Shown: positions 1 to 11,880 of the stretch, piece by piece
Layout: the number at the start of each line of letters is the position of its first letter
How positions within the stretch are numbered: position 1 is the first letter of the stretch
Assembly: GCA_017311315.1 (NCBI GenBank)
Contig: CM029631.1
Span: 5,638,514 to 5,702,513 of the forward strand
Reading direction: 5' to 3'
Length of the DNA: 64,000 bases
Origin: Dendrocalamus latiflorus
Lineage: Eukaryota > Streptophyta > Magnoliopsida > Poales > Poaceae
Program-made: the position numbers and the translations under genes
Notes under the pieces: model-generated
The model's input: only the letters and a program-made list of their open reading frames with translations
What the model was told of the DNA's origin: nothing
Database searches by the model: none

Positions 1-750
1 TCGTAAAATAACTCGTAAGATAGTGGGGGTAACGACCAAAAGATCTACGACCATCAGGCAGTTGGAAACCAATGTGAATGAGAACAAACGATCTGAGTCT
101 TGACCGGTCGAAAGAGAATAGGTCAAAGAATATAACGTGGTCATAAGCTTCTCGGCAAAACAGAGGAGGCTAGCGAAGCGCACGACCGCAAGAACCAGAC
201 TTCAAATAACTTTCGATTAAGAGTTAAACTGCCATGAAACTTTGCAAATAACATGGTTAGGGCTTCAGGAGGTTGCTATGATCTTTAATTAAAAACTTAG
301 CAACCAAAATGAGAGTTTGACTAGATTTCACTGAGAACGTTCAAAACCAAATCTGAGAGAGTAACAGAACCGCTCGTGGGTCAAATGTAGCCAAGATGGC
401 TTGGAGTACAACCCACATGCCACTGCGATCAAGAACTAGCCAAGAACACAGAGAGATGGAAGATAGAGAAGAAATCAAATCAAACCGAGCAAACTCAAAA
501 GAAGAGATACACAACACATAGTCTAAGATAGATGTATTGCTCAGATGAATGATTTCACAGACACTCCCCTTGGGAGGACCAGGCTCTAATCCCTAGAGCC
601 AACACATATTCTCAACAGCTACTCTCCTCGGGAGGACAAGTCTCTAACCTAGAGACACACCCACTCTCAGATAGACTCCCATGGGAGGGAAAGGCGGCAA
701 CCGCCAAGGCTCAGCCGGCAACTCTCAACTCAAACTCTTGCCTCCCCTCT

Positions 751-762
751 CCCTTTTATAGG
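751..762 (-). promoter_or_regulatory. TATA box of the putative LTR
   Basis: On the minus strand the sequence reads CCTATAAAAGGG, a strong TATA element. It sits downstream (minus sense) of the tandem repeat block, the arrangement expected of an LTR U3 promoter. No transcription start can be proven from sequence. Confidence 0.4.
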
Positions 763-1489
763 CTCACACACTAACTTAGACCTAATGGATCCACCCATTA
801 GTCCACACTGGGGATTACCCGTTAACCCCACCTAACACCGGGTTTTACACACGTGCACACTTGCGACAACCCGTTAACACTGACAAGACACAGCTGCTTT
901 AACAGACCAGCTCCCCTTTTGCAGGCCTTGAGTCAATTCACTGAATTGCCTCTCAAGCACCTTCTCGGAAGCTTCCTGTTCTCGCATGACCGCACCTGGC
1001 TTCCGACCGACTGGACCTCGACTCCTCCCTGAGCCTAGTCCCGGTCCACTCGTTGCACACGACCGCACCCTGCATCCTAACCGTTTGGACCTCGACTCCT
1101 CCCTGAGCCTAGTCCCGGTCCTCCTCGCCGTTGCCCGTCATGTTCACCTTCGGCAGCTCCAACTCCGGTTCCTCGTCGCCCTGGCTTACAACCACCTCAC
1201 CAGCCTCGATCATCTTCGACATCTCCTGACCGTTCTGGACCTCAACACCTCCTGTGCCTAGTCCCAGTCCTCCTACGCCTCACCATGACCTAGCTCCGAA
1301 GTCTTGCAACTACACAGACAAGTAAACCATCACATAGCATCGCACAAAACATTGAGATCATAAATCTGCATCAGAAGAATGTACTCGAAGATCAACTCAG
1401 CTGGTCGTAAACCACTTACAACCACTCGAATGCACAAGACATGAAGTGCCAGCAGCCTACGACCACATACAAGGCTGCTACGACCACCA

Positions 1490-2170
1490 CGTAGCTTGCT
1501 ACGACCATGCAGCACAAGCTACGACTACCGCAGACAGCGGTTACAACTACCGCAACCAATAGCTACGATCACCGATCACACAAACTTCGACTTCTGCACC
1601 TGATCACTACGACTACCAAACCTGGTCGCTACGACTTACGACTAATCGGCAGATCGCTACGACCATCGATTACCAGTCTACGACTATCAAGTCGTAGTGC
1701 CGACCATCAAGTCGTAAGGCACATACGATTACCAAGTCGTAAGGGCCGCTGCTGACAACCAAGTTGTAAGCCATCTACGACTACCAAGTCGTAGTGCCGA
1801 CCACAAAGTCGTGAGCCACCTACGACTACCAAGCCGTAGTGCCGACCACAAAGTCGTGAGGACACCTAGAACTACCAAGTCGTAAGAGCTTTTACGACTA
1901 CCAATCGATCGCCTATGACCACAAAGTCGTAGGGGCTTCTACGACCACCAAGTCGATCCCCTTCGACCACAAAGTTGTTGACCCCGAGAACGACTTCCTC
2001 AGATCGAAGGATCAGTACGACCATCAAGTCGTAGATCCTCTGCTGAACACCAAGTCGTAAAAGTAGAAATCGCAGAGCCTGCCGACTAGCAAGCTGTAAG
2101 ACTGGCTACGACTATCAAGTCATAAATGCCACTTCCAACCACATGGTCGTAAGACTGACTGCCAACCACA
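1490..2170. repeat. Degenerate tandem repeats with TACGAC...GTCGTA dyads
   Basis: Many copies of a unit close to CTACGACTACCAAGTCGTAG, about 19-30 bp apart, alternate with a variant reading CCGACCACAAAGTCGTGAG. The two ends of each unit are complementary (TACGAC against GTCGTA), so single units can fold as small hairpins. Copies decay toward both edges. They lie upstream, in minus sense, of the TATA box and may be LTR U3 enhancer-type repeats; that role is inference. Confidence 0.75.
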
Positions 2171-3229
2171 CACAACAGTAAGTTGAAGGTCAAGGTCGTA
2201 GACAGAACAACAAGGGCTCTAGAACTCAGATAGAGAGCCAACAGCTGCTCAAACCCCAAAAACTAAACTCAAACTCTCTAGATCAAGAGTCAATTACTCA
2301 TCACAACCATGGGGTGATCTCCACATTGTCTCACAATTTTTAGAGATAGCAAATGACTATGAAAAATTACAAAAAATACAACGTACTCCAATGCCTCGGG
2401 AAGTTCCAACAAAAATTTTATAATTTTTTAGCTCATTTGCTATATTTAAAATTTTAAACAAATATAATATAAAATTATGAAGTTAGATAAGTAATTAAGC
2501 TGGCTAATTAGTCGGTTTAATCACCTGTTGTTTTGTGGGCAGACGATAGGCCACTTACCATCTGCTGACTGGACAGCAGGCGCCACGTGTCGACTGTCGT
2601 GTGGCTACTGCCCGGTGACCGGATGGTAGAAGCGCTATTTTTGTCAATACCGCTCATATACGGTTATTTTTGCAAATACGCGTTGAAACACGCTATATAT
2701 GGCAAAAATGCCTCCCAACATGGGTGTATGAGCAAATGCTGACATACATGACAATACCACAATCACAGAAATTATTCACACAGCGCACGGAAATATGTGT
2801 ACAGCTTGTCCAAGAAGAGTAACGGTTAATATAGCATTAGTAGTATAGCATCTTACAGTAGGTGTCTACAATAAGAACTATCGACAAAGTTTCCACATGC
2901 TGTAAAATGCCAAGATCCCTTTTACATAAGATGGCACTCCATCATGGATTTGTGTTTACATGAACTTGTCCTCGTAAAAATTCCAATAACCGTCTCAACA
3001 CCGTGCTCGTTTGCTTCCTGCAAGAAAAGCAAAACGAGAAATCAGTGAATGCAAGAAAAGAGATACAACTCAGTATTGAAGCCAAGGAGACAGTCAAGAG
3101 ATTCCTACCTGATTACAAATTTACAACCGAGATATCGTATGTTCAACCCCCAAAAAAAAAACTGGACTGGAGGAGGCAATTTTTTCTCGGGGCATACCTT
3201 GCCACCTTGCTGTTGCAGTTCAACGGTCC

Positions 3230-6200
3230 TTAGTTCTTGTACTTCATGGTCTCTTTCTCAAACCCAATCGTTGGGAACTGTTTCGCATATTCCTCCACAT
3301 CATGGCGAAGCTTTGCAACCTCAGCTTGGATGGTACCGTCTTGCAAAGTGGCAACAAAGTCCTTCAGCTTGGTTCCACCTAAATTGAAAGAGAAAAACCA
3401 AAACATGAACAATATGATCACTGTGGTATATAACTATATAAGGGCACCTCAATGCATGGAAATATATTTTTGCACAGTATCAGTAACTTTTTTGGAAAAA
3501 AAATTCTAGGACATTGAATGACCTTTTGTTGCAGCTTTAACCTTCAAGGCCAAGTTCACTGCCGCATCGAAGAAGTCAGCAACCTTAGCGAAGTCCTCCT
3601 CAACAAATCCTCTTGATGTAAGCGCTGGGGTTCCTGATAGATCACAGAGCTGATAATAAGATTTTGCAAACTAAATTTAAAGAAAAGTAATAAAACCATT
3701 ATATGAGAACAGATTTTACCCATCCTGATGCCTCCTGGTACCATAGCTGAAACATCACCAGGAACTGTGTTCTTGTTTGCTGCAATATGCACGTTTTCCA
3801 AAACCTTCTCCACTCTTGAACCATCTATCCCCTAGACAAGAATTGGAAAAGGATGATAATTGTCCCAACATGACATAACATAAGAATTTAGTAGAAAAAA
3901 ACAGTTTTGCTGTAATTAGCACATTTAACTACGATGTATACAGCAACACTAAACTTCAGGTCAGATGGACATCAACTTAACATTGTTAAAAAAGGAATCA
4001 ACTGAAAGGTTTATTGTTGATGATGAGAAAAGGTGACAGATAAAATTCCAAAATCACAAAACATCCAAAGTCAGCACATTTCTGTCTTACCTTACTCTTC
4101 AGATTCACCAAGACTAAATGGTTATCAGTTCCACCAGAGACAAGATCGTAGCCTTTTGCAGTCAAGCTCTGCAAATAACAATATTGCCATCAAATAAGGA
4201 AATGGTTTAAACTTAGAAAGCACAATTAATCATGTTGACTAACTAGATATTTGCATAACATCCTGAGGTGAATGAAAATGAAAAACAACATCAGCATTAA
4301 TCATAGTATTTAATATGCCTATTCCAATAAAGTATTTTGAAATAAAGAACAAGACAAAACATACTGTAACCTACTAGGATGTTCTAAACGCTGCTGCTAT
4401 CATAAACCATAAATAGGTTACTCATCATATTGGGTAAGCAGGTATCATAAGTCTAATTCTCCTAGACAAATATTTCTAGCAAATTGTAACCACAAATACC
4501 TGTGCAAATTTAGCAGAGTTACTCATAACTTGCTCTTGATAAGCTCTGTACTCCAGAGTAGTTGCCTGAATGTCAAACAACAGCTTAGAGCCTTAGGCTA
4601 AGGTGAACAATATGAAATATAAAGTAACATAAAACATTAGGGAACAGAAGTGCAGACCTGCTTAAGCGCAACAGCCAAGCCAGTAATGGTATGATTATGA
4701 GGCCCACCTTGCAGACCAGGGAAGACGGCAGCATTGATCTTGTCCTCAAAATCATAGTTAACCTATACCATAATAGATCGTTAGGCCTTTTTATTTTGTA
4801 AATGAAAAGAGTATTACAGTATGAGCGCACTAACTCAGTAGAGAAGAAACAACTGCAACACTCTGTGCTACTATTTTCTTATCGTTTTTTGGCAGTAATA
4901 CCTCTTTCCCTTGCTTATTTATTTCTTTCACCCCCTTCCTGTAAAAGATCATGGCTCCACGTGGTCCACGGAGTGACTTGTGAGTAGTGGTAGTCACTAC
5001 ATCTGCATAATCAAAAGGAGATGGAATAACACCAGCTGCAACTAGCCCACTAATATGTGCCATGTCTGCTAGAAGTATTGCCTTCTGCTTGTCACATATC
5101 TGCCAATTGCACAATAATAATGGACTTATTTTGACTGATTATAAAAGACAAAATATCAATGTTCATTACTGAGAAATAATACTTGCCTTCCGCATGCGGG
5201 TATAATCATAAAGGCGAGCATATGCACTTGCACCAGCAACGATCAACTTTGGCCTAAAAAGAACAGCACTTTTCTCCAACTGTACAGAAGTAGCAAATGA
5301 AGCTTAGGAACGAAAGGTGTTAAGTTAATTCATATTCAAATAATTCGACTATTGAAAGAGACATAAAACAATGAAAAATATCCTAGACGATGCAGTAAGA
5401 AGCCATTTCTTTAGCTCAGAACGCTGCTAAATGCAAAAGGAACACATTTTGTCCACTTTGATGAAAAATGCATATCTATAAAAAGAATGATGATAGAGCT
5501 GAATAAGCTAATGACATAAACTGGAACAAATAGGGAGGACAAGCCACCTGGTCATAATCAATCAAGCCAGTGCTTTCATCCAATCTGTAAGGCATTGTCT
5601 CGAAGAATATTGAAACTGCTGAGATCTTCTTAGTGTCAGTCTGTAAAAATTAAGAAGTAGAACCATTGAGCCATGGGAGTTTCAAGAGCATCGTATCTGA
5701 ACATAAGTACAAAACTAAGAATTATGGGAAGGTATTAATCATTTGTATGTATTCTACAATACATAATCAAGTGTGCAGCTAACACTTCATTATGCATTAC
5801 AAATGCCAACGCAAGAATAGAACAACCATATAAAATCTAAAACAACTGCAAACCTTGCAAGAACAAAGAAAGACAACAAGCAAGGACACATCATGCTTGC
5901 ATGCCACCTAAGAAACACAAAAAACAGTAAGGAGGTAATAAAGACTCAGACTGATCAACCTGGTAACCATGAGAAAGATGTCCACCATGAGGAAGATCCA
6001 GAGCCATGATTCTTTCATGTGGCTTCAGCAGTGCAGTGTATACATGGAAGTTGGCAGGTGAACCCGATAGAGGTTGCACATTCACTGCAGAGGTAGAAAT
6101 TGGTCATGAAGTTAACTTGCCGCCATTTCAAGAACAGAGTGGTTAGCAATCCAAGCAAAATACTGAAAGGGAATAAGTTGACTTTACAAACCCCCTCCTC

Positions 6201-9200
6201 AACTCTTGCCCAAGTCTAAAAATTAACCTTTAATTACAAAGCCAATCACTGGACACCCTTGAAGTTTTCATACCAGAAAAACACCCCCCTAAGCTGATTC
6301 CACTCCAGTTTTTCCCTAACGTGGCATCTATGTGTCAGTGGTTTTTGACACATTGGCTCCTTTTACATGACATGGCAACAAATCAACAATCAAACAAAAA
6401 AAATATTTGTGAGGCCCACGTGTCAATCTCATTCCCTTTCTTCTTCCTCTACTTGCTCACTCATCTTCCTATGCCCCTCTCACTCCCCCTCTCCTCTTCT
6501 CCAAGTCCAGCACTAACCAGATTCATCCAGTCCCCTAATCTCTCTCTCTCTAGGGTTGGTGAGGAGATAGGAGGATGCGCGCGGCGTAGTGGACCGAGGC
6601 CCCGCCACGGGCGGCATGACGCCAAATGGCACCGCATTCTTGAAGTTACCGCCGTGGCCGTGGCGGCGTCCGCGGCAAAGGGAGCGGCGGCGAGGTCGCC
6701 GGTGGCTAGTGGGGAGCAGATAGGCCATGAAGTGGGCGGCGGCGAGGTCATTGGTGGGGAGCAAATCGGCTGCGAAGGGGGCGGCGGGGAGGTCGTTGGT
6801 GGGGAGTAGATCGACTGTGAAGGGGAAGGTGGCAAGGTCGTCGTTGGGGAGCAGATCAGCCATCGAGTGCGAGTGGTACCTGTTCCGGCCATTAGGTTGA
6901 CCTGGTGGGGGGAGGATGTGGCCCAATGGCTGATGCACCCGGGTTCAGATCTAGCGGGCAGAAGAGGGGGCCGACGACCTCAGCCCATCCACCGGCGACC
7001 TCGTCTTCGTCTCTGGCGGTGGGATACGGACACCATCATCGTTGGTGACTGCAACACGGCCCCAGCTGCGCCGATGCCATCGTCAATTGCAACTAGCCTC
7101 GAGCCGTAGACCACACATCGAGCTCACCGGCCAAGGGTCTGTCCTCTCTCTCGAGCGCCACCGTCGCCATCCATGGCATTGTTGGCCCAGGGACGAAACA
7201 AAACGCACACACTCCATGGTCGAAACTCACACGATCACCTTTTGATCAACTCCAGACACACAAGAGCTTTTACGCTGCGTCAATCTGTCCACAGCTTTTT
7301 CATTTTCTCTTCTATTTATACTCACATATTACATGTACATAGGCTAACAAACTACCCGAGTCTTCCGGTATGATTCCCACGACTCGCACTACCCGAACAA
7401 CTCGTTCCACTAACCATCATACTCGGTTTAGTGGACACGACCAGTTATATGCAAACTAACTGCTACCCGGTCTGGTCTACGACCACACAGAGATCTTCAA
7501 GTGCCACTTCGAATCCTTTGGCAAGTCCTACTTCGTGTCATTCGACCACGCATGTTCGACCATAGTTGCTCAACCACGTCACCGACCAGTGACCACGGTT
7601 GCTTGATACCTTTGACTATGGTACCTTCGACCGCTTCACCGACCATAGCTGGTCGACCATATCTTTGACCACAGCTTCATTGACCGCTTCACCGACACGG
7701 CTTGTCAACCAACATCTCTAGTAGTACCGCTCACACAGATAGTACTACTGGTTTTCGAGCACGACTGAGATACTGTATCTTACGAGTACCGACCATCGAC
7801 CACTATGCAACTATGACACTGTAGCTGTGACTACTGTAGCTACGACCACTGTAACACTCAGACTCACCGACTACTACAGTCTCAGAATCACCGAGTACAC
7901 AGGCTCCATAGTACGCGAATGCACCGAGTACTCAACTACGATCACACAGTACTCAAACACATGAGTACTCGACACACGACTACAGTACTTAAACACACGA
8001 GTACTCGACATATGATTACAAGTACTCGAACACACATGTAAGACCTACAATAAGATTAGTTCTAACAGGCACTCGCTGGAGTGCGTCAAGGTGTGCCTAG
8101 ATCCGACCATGGTGCTCGGCGGAGGATGGAGGTGTGCCTCGACCACCTAGCCGCCGACGTCCTCGAAGCTGGCTAGAGGTACACCTCCTCTCCGTCCCCG
8201 CTGCCGTGTATTACTCCTTTCCAGTGTCCTTCTCCGTCACCCACTAGCTAGAGGTAAACCTCCTCTTCGTCACCGAGGAAAGAATGGCGTCAGTGGCGAC
8301 CGTTTTGGCTGAAGCCAGAGAGGGACGTCGGCGACGGAGGGCGCCGAGATCCAGGTAGTGCGCGCACAAGGTAGACGATAGAAGGAGGAAGAAGGAGGAG
8401 GATGTGGGCTATGATGTGGATGCTATATTATTAAAACTTGTCCATGTAGATGCCAGTTTAGCAAAACCGGGGTGGTTTTGGTCTCGAGGGAGTAAAGTAG
8501 ACGGTTTTGATAGTTGAGAGGTGTTGAATGCCCAGTTTCACATTTGGAGGTTAAAAATTAAAAAAATATGATAGTACATGAGGGTAAAGTAGATTTATTC
8601 CTATTGAAAAAGATATCTAAATAATGCACAAGCCCAGTCGTGTACCACATGTAGGTTTTGAAATTGATTGATGGATAAGTTTGTACACAGTATGATGCAT
8701 ACATGTACCAAAGAGAAATTTCTTAAGCAAATTTAGAACCTAGAACTTATCCCATGAGCTTTATGATTTGACTAGTTTAGATGACTATATTTCCCATCAA
8801 GCACTCTGAAAAATGAAACATCTACAAAATTGCCTCGAATCAAAACACCTTTTCATATTCAAAACAATATTTTTTTCTCAACCTATTCTCTCATTTGCAC
8901 CACCAAAAGCAGGGGGGGGGAAAGAACTATAGGCTATAGGTGCACATGAAGGCTAGAATTTATAGAGAAATGTTCTACAAAAATATTAAGTACAATTGGA
9001 GGAAACATGACAAGGCAACATAATAAGGACCATTGATAGACTACACAAGATTTTACCTCCCCACTTTTCTGGGTCCAAGCGGAAAGCCTCCAAAGCACGT
9101 TTCTGACACAATGACTCGGCCATATCAATGTATCTGCAGGCAAGCAAAACGAGAACAACCACCAATTCACATTATTCACTTCAACAGCCGCTTAATTGCT

Positions 9201-9927
9201 CTTTCAATCATGCATTATTTCATCCAAATAATCCAGAGAACGACAACTGATAGGGCACAACGTACTCATTTCCACCGTAGTATCTTGCGCCGGGGTATCC
9301 CTCGCTGTACTTGTTGGTCATGACGGATCCCACCGCCTGCATCACTGACACCGACGTGAAATTTTCCGACGGGATGAGCTCCAGCCCCTGCATCGAACAG
9401 ATTGACGCAATTCAATAATGTCTTGAAAAACCGAACACAATACAATCAAACATTGCCGTGATAGCTGATGACTGAAAAAGCCAGAGACCTTCCATTGGCG
9501 GGCCTTCTCGAGCTCGATAATGTCGGCAATCTCGGGATCGACCTCCTCGAGCGGCGCGTTCAACTGCTTCGGCCACTGCACCCAACGCCAAGAAAACAAG
9601 ATAAACAACGGCAAGAAATGGACAGGAAGCAACGAACATATCAACACAACATAAGGAGAACATACGGTGACTCCGGATCTCTCCTCCGTCGCCGGCAGGG
9701 ACGCCTACGCACGCACAACACCAAATCAAATAAAAATAAATTTAACACCGAGCCATGATTCTATTCTCTCTTTTTTTGAGGGAAAGAGACATGATTCCAT
9801 GAAAAAAAATCAAGGAAAAAAAGAACCGGCGGCGGCGTACCATGGAGTAGAGCGGCGTGATGCGGGAGAGCGGCTGGCGGCAGAGGGCGTTGGAGGAGAG
9901 CTTGCGGAGCGCCGTCGCCATGGCCAT
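3230..9927 (-). CDS. SHM1: Serine hydroxymethyltransferase, mitochondrial (15 exons)
   Basis: PLP enzyme that interconverts serine and glycine with tetrahydrofolate and acts with glycine decarboxylase in photorespiration. Coding exons in order: 9927-9841, 9704-9666, 9575-9489, 9387-9266, 9133-9057, 6084-5960, 5640-5548, 5279-5187, 5099-4902, 4762-4658, 4565-4500, 4168-4091, 3831-3720, 3633-3523, 3378-3230. They sum to 1542 nt (513 aa), the usual length for plant mitochondrial SHMT. The N-terminus (MAMATALRKLSSNALCRQ) is Arg-rich and lacks acidic residues, as in mitochondrial presequences. The PLP lysine lies in VVTTTTHKSLRGPRG (about residue 282), and the conserved ends KQLNAPLEEVDPEIADII and FPTIGFEKETMKYKN are present. 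Intron 8 has a GC donor (AAG/GCAAGT). Intron 5 (2972 bp) carries a Pack-MULE-like insertion. No coding disruption is seen. Distinguishing it from a close paralogue would need a phylogeny. Confidence 0.96.
6170..8601. mobile_element. MULE-like (Pack-MULE type) element in SHMT intron 5
   Basis: Imperfect long terminal inverted repeats: the left end begins GGAATAAGTTGACTTTAC and the right end, reverse-complemented, GGAATAAATCTACTTTACCC. Similarity continues for over 100 bp inward (shared AACCT, GGGCA/GGACA, CAACTCT and ACTGGCATCTA-like blocks). Flanking 9-mers TACTGAAAG (6161-6169) and TATTGAAAA (8602-8610) match at 7 of 9 positions, fitting an aged 9-bp MULE duplication. The interior holds GC-rich segments (about 6560-7170 and 8070-8400) unlike the surrounding intron, as expected of captured gene fragments, but no donor gene was recognised and no transposase is present. 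A solo LTR (7180-8067) is nested within it. Confidence 0.65.
7180..8067 (-). mobile_element. Solo LTR nested in the intronic MULE
   Basis: An 888-bp segment with termini TGTTGG...CTAACA, flanked by GGCAT (7175-7179) and GGCAC (8068-8072), a 5-bp target duplication with one change. On the minus strand a TATAAATAG box lies near 7313-7321, about 130 bp before the LTR end. No primer-binding site or internal region adjoins it, so a solo LTR left by recombination is the simplest reading. It contains short CTACGACCAC-type repeats reminiscent of those at 1490-2170, possibly the same lineage. Confidence 0.65.
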
Positions 9928-10652
9928 GGTGGGTGGTGGTGGGGGCGCGTCCTACTTTCGGGGTTGGAGTCTGGAGCTTGGGAGGCAGTGGAATCGCTCG
10001 CGTTTTTATCGGGTTATTTTAGCTGGCCTGGCGATGGGTGTGGCCGGTGCCGCAGTGATCAGTACCCACCAGACGCATCAGCATCACCAACCCCTCGTTA
10101 ATTTCTTACTACATTTCCTCTTTTTTTTCCCTTTTGTTTTTTCTCTTCAGTTTTAGAAATGCAAATAAATTTTTTATTTTCTTGTTTTTTTGCCACTAGC
10201 ACAGCGCCCATAACTTTTATGCCATTCTGTTTTTTCATAGCAACGTTTTCTATTGTTTGATAGCGGGATTTTTTAATGGCTTCCATTGCATTTAGATAAA
10301 AAAAAAACTTTGATTTTTATAGTGTAAATAGCACCGGATGTTCCTGGCCTCGTTGATTGTGAGATTTGACACTAAGTTTCACAAAATAGCGAGATTTACA
10401 CATCCATATTAGATTCTCATATCTAACGGCACTGGAAAGAACTGGCCGGGGATGTTGGTCCAGTGGGGGGGGGGGGGAGTCAGGTGCCCTGTCATTTACT
10501 CTAGTTTATGGGCTTGTTAGCTTTAAAGTATTCTTAAACTTTCACGATCGCCACCAACCCAAGCAGGCAAGAGAAAATGTATCGAACCAATCAATAATCT
10601 TGTGTCTAGTGAGGGTTTACTTACAGACATGATGTGGTTACCACTACTAATC
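9928..10652. other. SHMT 5' flank; no gene seen
   Basis: This is the upstream side of SHMT. The first 130 bp are GC-rich and must contain the 5' UTR and core promoter; a weak minus-strand ATAAAA-like motif lies near 10004-10012. Beyond 10090 it is AT-rich with homopolymer tracts (including a G run at 10464-10478) and no convincing reading frame. Confidence 0.5.
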
Positions 10653-11013
10653 AGTGACATATCCTCAACGTATCCTATACACTTCAAAGATATGGTGTAT
10701 CTTAACCAAAAAAATCAGAAAAATTCTAAAAAGTTTTTGCATATACTTCTAAATTTACTTTAACTATGCATAAAATTTTAAGTTTAGATTCATTATAGGT
10801 TAGCTGTAACAAAAAAATCTGACAAATATTAAGAGTTCAAATTTATCAAAATTTTATATTTTTTTGCTGCTCTTAACATTGAATAAATTTAAACTTAAAA
10901 TTGTATATATAGATGGAGTAAACCATGAAATACGTGTAGAAATATTCTCAAAAATTTTCGTAATTTTTTTAGTTTAGGTATATCTTAAATTTAAGGGCAA
11001 TATATACGTTGCC
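10653..11013. mobile_element. MULE-type MITE, 361 bp
   Basis: The two halves are diverged inverted repeats: the left half carries AAGATATGGTGTATCTTAAC, AAAGTTTTTGCATAT and TTTTAAGTTTAGATTCATT, and the right half, reverse-complemented, has matching blocks in the same order. It is flanked by a perfect 9-bp direct repeat, CTACTAATC (10644-10652 and 11014-11022), diagnostic of Mutator-type insertion. It is non-coding. Confidence 0.75.
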
Positions 11014-11022
11014 CTACTAATC

Positions 11023-11731
11023 GGAAAGCAGGATACCAAAATCGCAAAGGAAACAGCAGCTCGACCACTCAACTTACATATACATATCCCAACACCTTGC
11101 CATCCATCACCTTACACTCGGAAAGCGACATCACATTTCTTTAAAAAAGAAATAAATAAAACGAAAGAAAGGAAAATATGTTCATCACAAATGTCTTTTT
11201 TAACCAATAAAATATTATTCTAATATATTTTTCCCCAAAAAAAAAAACTGCGCTCCACTAACAATATACTTGCTAAGGCGCGGCTTGTTGTGCCATATGA
11301 AATTGCATGAATAAAATTTAACTGAATGAGATAATGACATGACAAAAAAAAAATTGTCTGAACACACGAGAGGACTGACTGAGCCAGGGTGTTGCTGCCT
11401 TCCCAACGTGCACCCACCCAGGCCACCCGAGCCCTATCCTTTCCATGACCACAAGTGAGCTACAGCACAAAAACTGAACACGAGTTCTTACCCGAATGCA
11501 GATAAAGCGATCAATCTGTGTCTCAAATAAACAAAAACGAATGAAGATAAGCACAGGATTTTTTTGGTCATCTTGGTGAATTCCTTTCACACCGGCCAAA
11601 CGAACGGGAGACACCATTAACGTGTCACCCTGCAAGACTACCTGCAGATTTCCCATCAAGCCGTTCCCAAATAAAAACAAATGTAGAAAGCAAAAAGAGT
11701 GGACGTAACTGCAATATAACTCATTTGAGTA
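11023..11731. other. AT-rich spacer left of the Copia element, with one exon-like piece
   Basis: Mostly featureless. On the minus strand, 11641-11492 reads as an open segment (contains VSPVRLAGVKGIHQDDQKN) bounded by CTGCAG and CGG/GTAAGAAC, which could be an acceptor and a donor. No family was recognised and it may be a decayed exon or chance. The remainder shows only homopolymer-rich sequence. Confidence 0.3.
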
Positions 11732-11736
11732 TAACG

Positions 11737-11866
11737 TGTTATGAATAGCACTTGTATTCAATATGAGGCCAATGGGCCGATATATATACACAAAGTACAG
11801 GTGGCAAATATGCAAAGAACCCCTCATAACAATGGGGAATAACAAACTATACATATATCTCTAACA
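11737..11866 (-). repeat. 3' LTR of the Copia element
   Basis: 130 bp, TGTTATGAATAG...ATCTCTAACA on the plus strand. Identical to the other LTR except A at the site that is G at 16969. Preceded by the target duplication TAACG. Confidence 0.97.
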
Positions 11867-11880
11867 CCCCCCCTCAAACT
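11867..11880 (-). other. Polypurine tract of the Copia element
   Basis: On the minus strand AGTTTGAGGGGGGG abuts the 3' LTR, the expected position for plus-strand DNA priming. It overlaps the gag-pol stop codon by one base. Confidence 0.85.

Larger units (their letters stand above)
1..2718 (-). mobile_element. LTR-retrotransposon sequence (LTR, left end outside window)
   Basis: No conserved coding region is seen in this stretch. Read on the minus strand it looks like a long LTR: a candidate 5' terminus TGTTGGGAGG near 2718, a block of short hairpin-forming tandem repeats (1490-2170), then a TATA box (751-762) followed by a transcribed-looking region. It lies about 500 bp past the SHMT stop codon. 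The left boundary, the internal region and any target-site duplication are not visible, so neither family nor completeness can be given. It could instead be several smaller repeats abutting each other. Confidence 0.4.

Noticed and set aside
6321..6938. Overlapping GC-rich frames of about 140-160 aa in SHMT intron 5
   Set aside because: They lie in the Pack-MULE interior with repeated GGGGAGCAGAT units; low complexity and no recognised protein.
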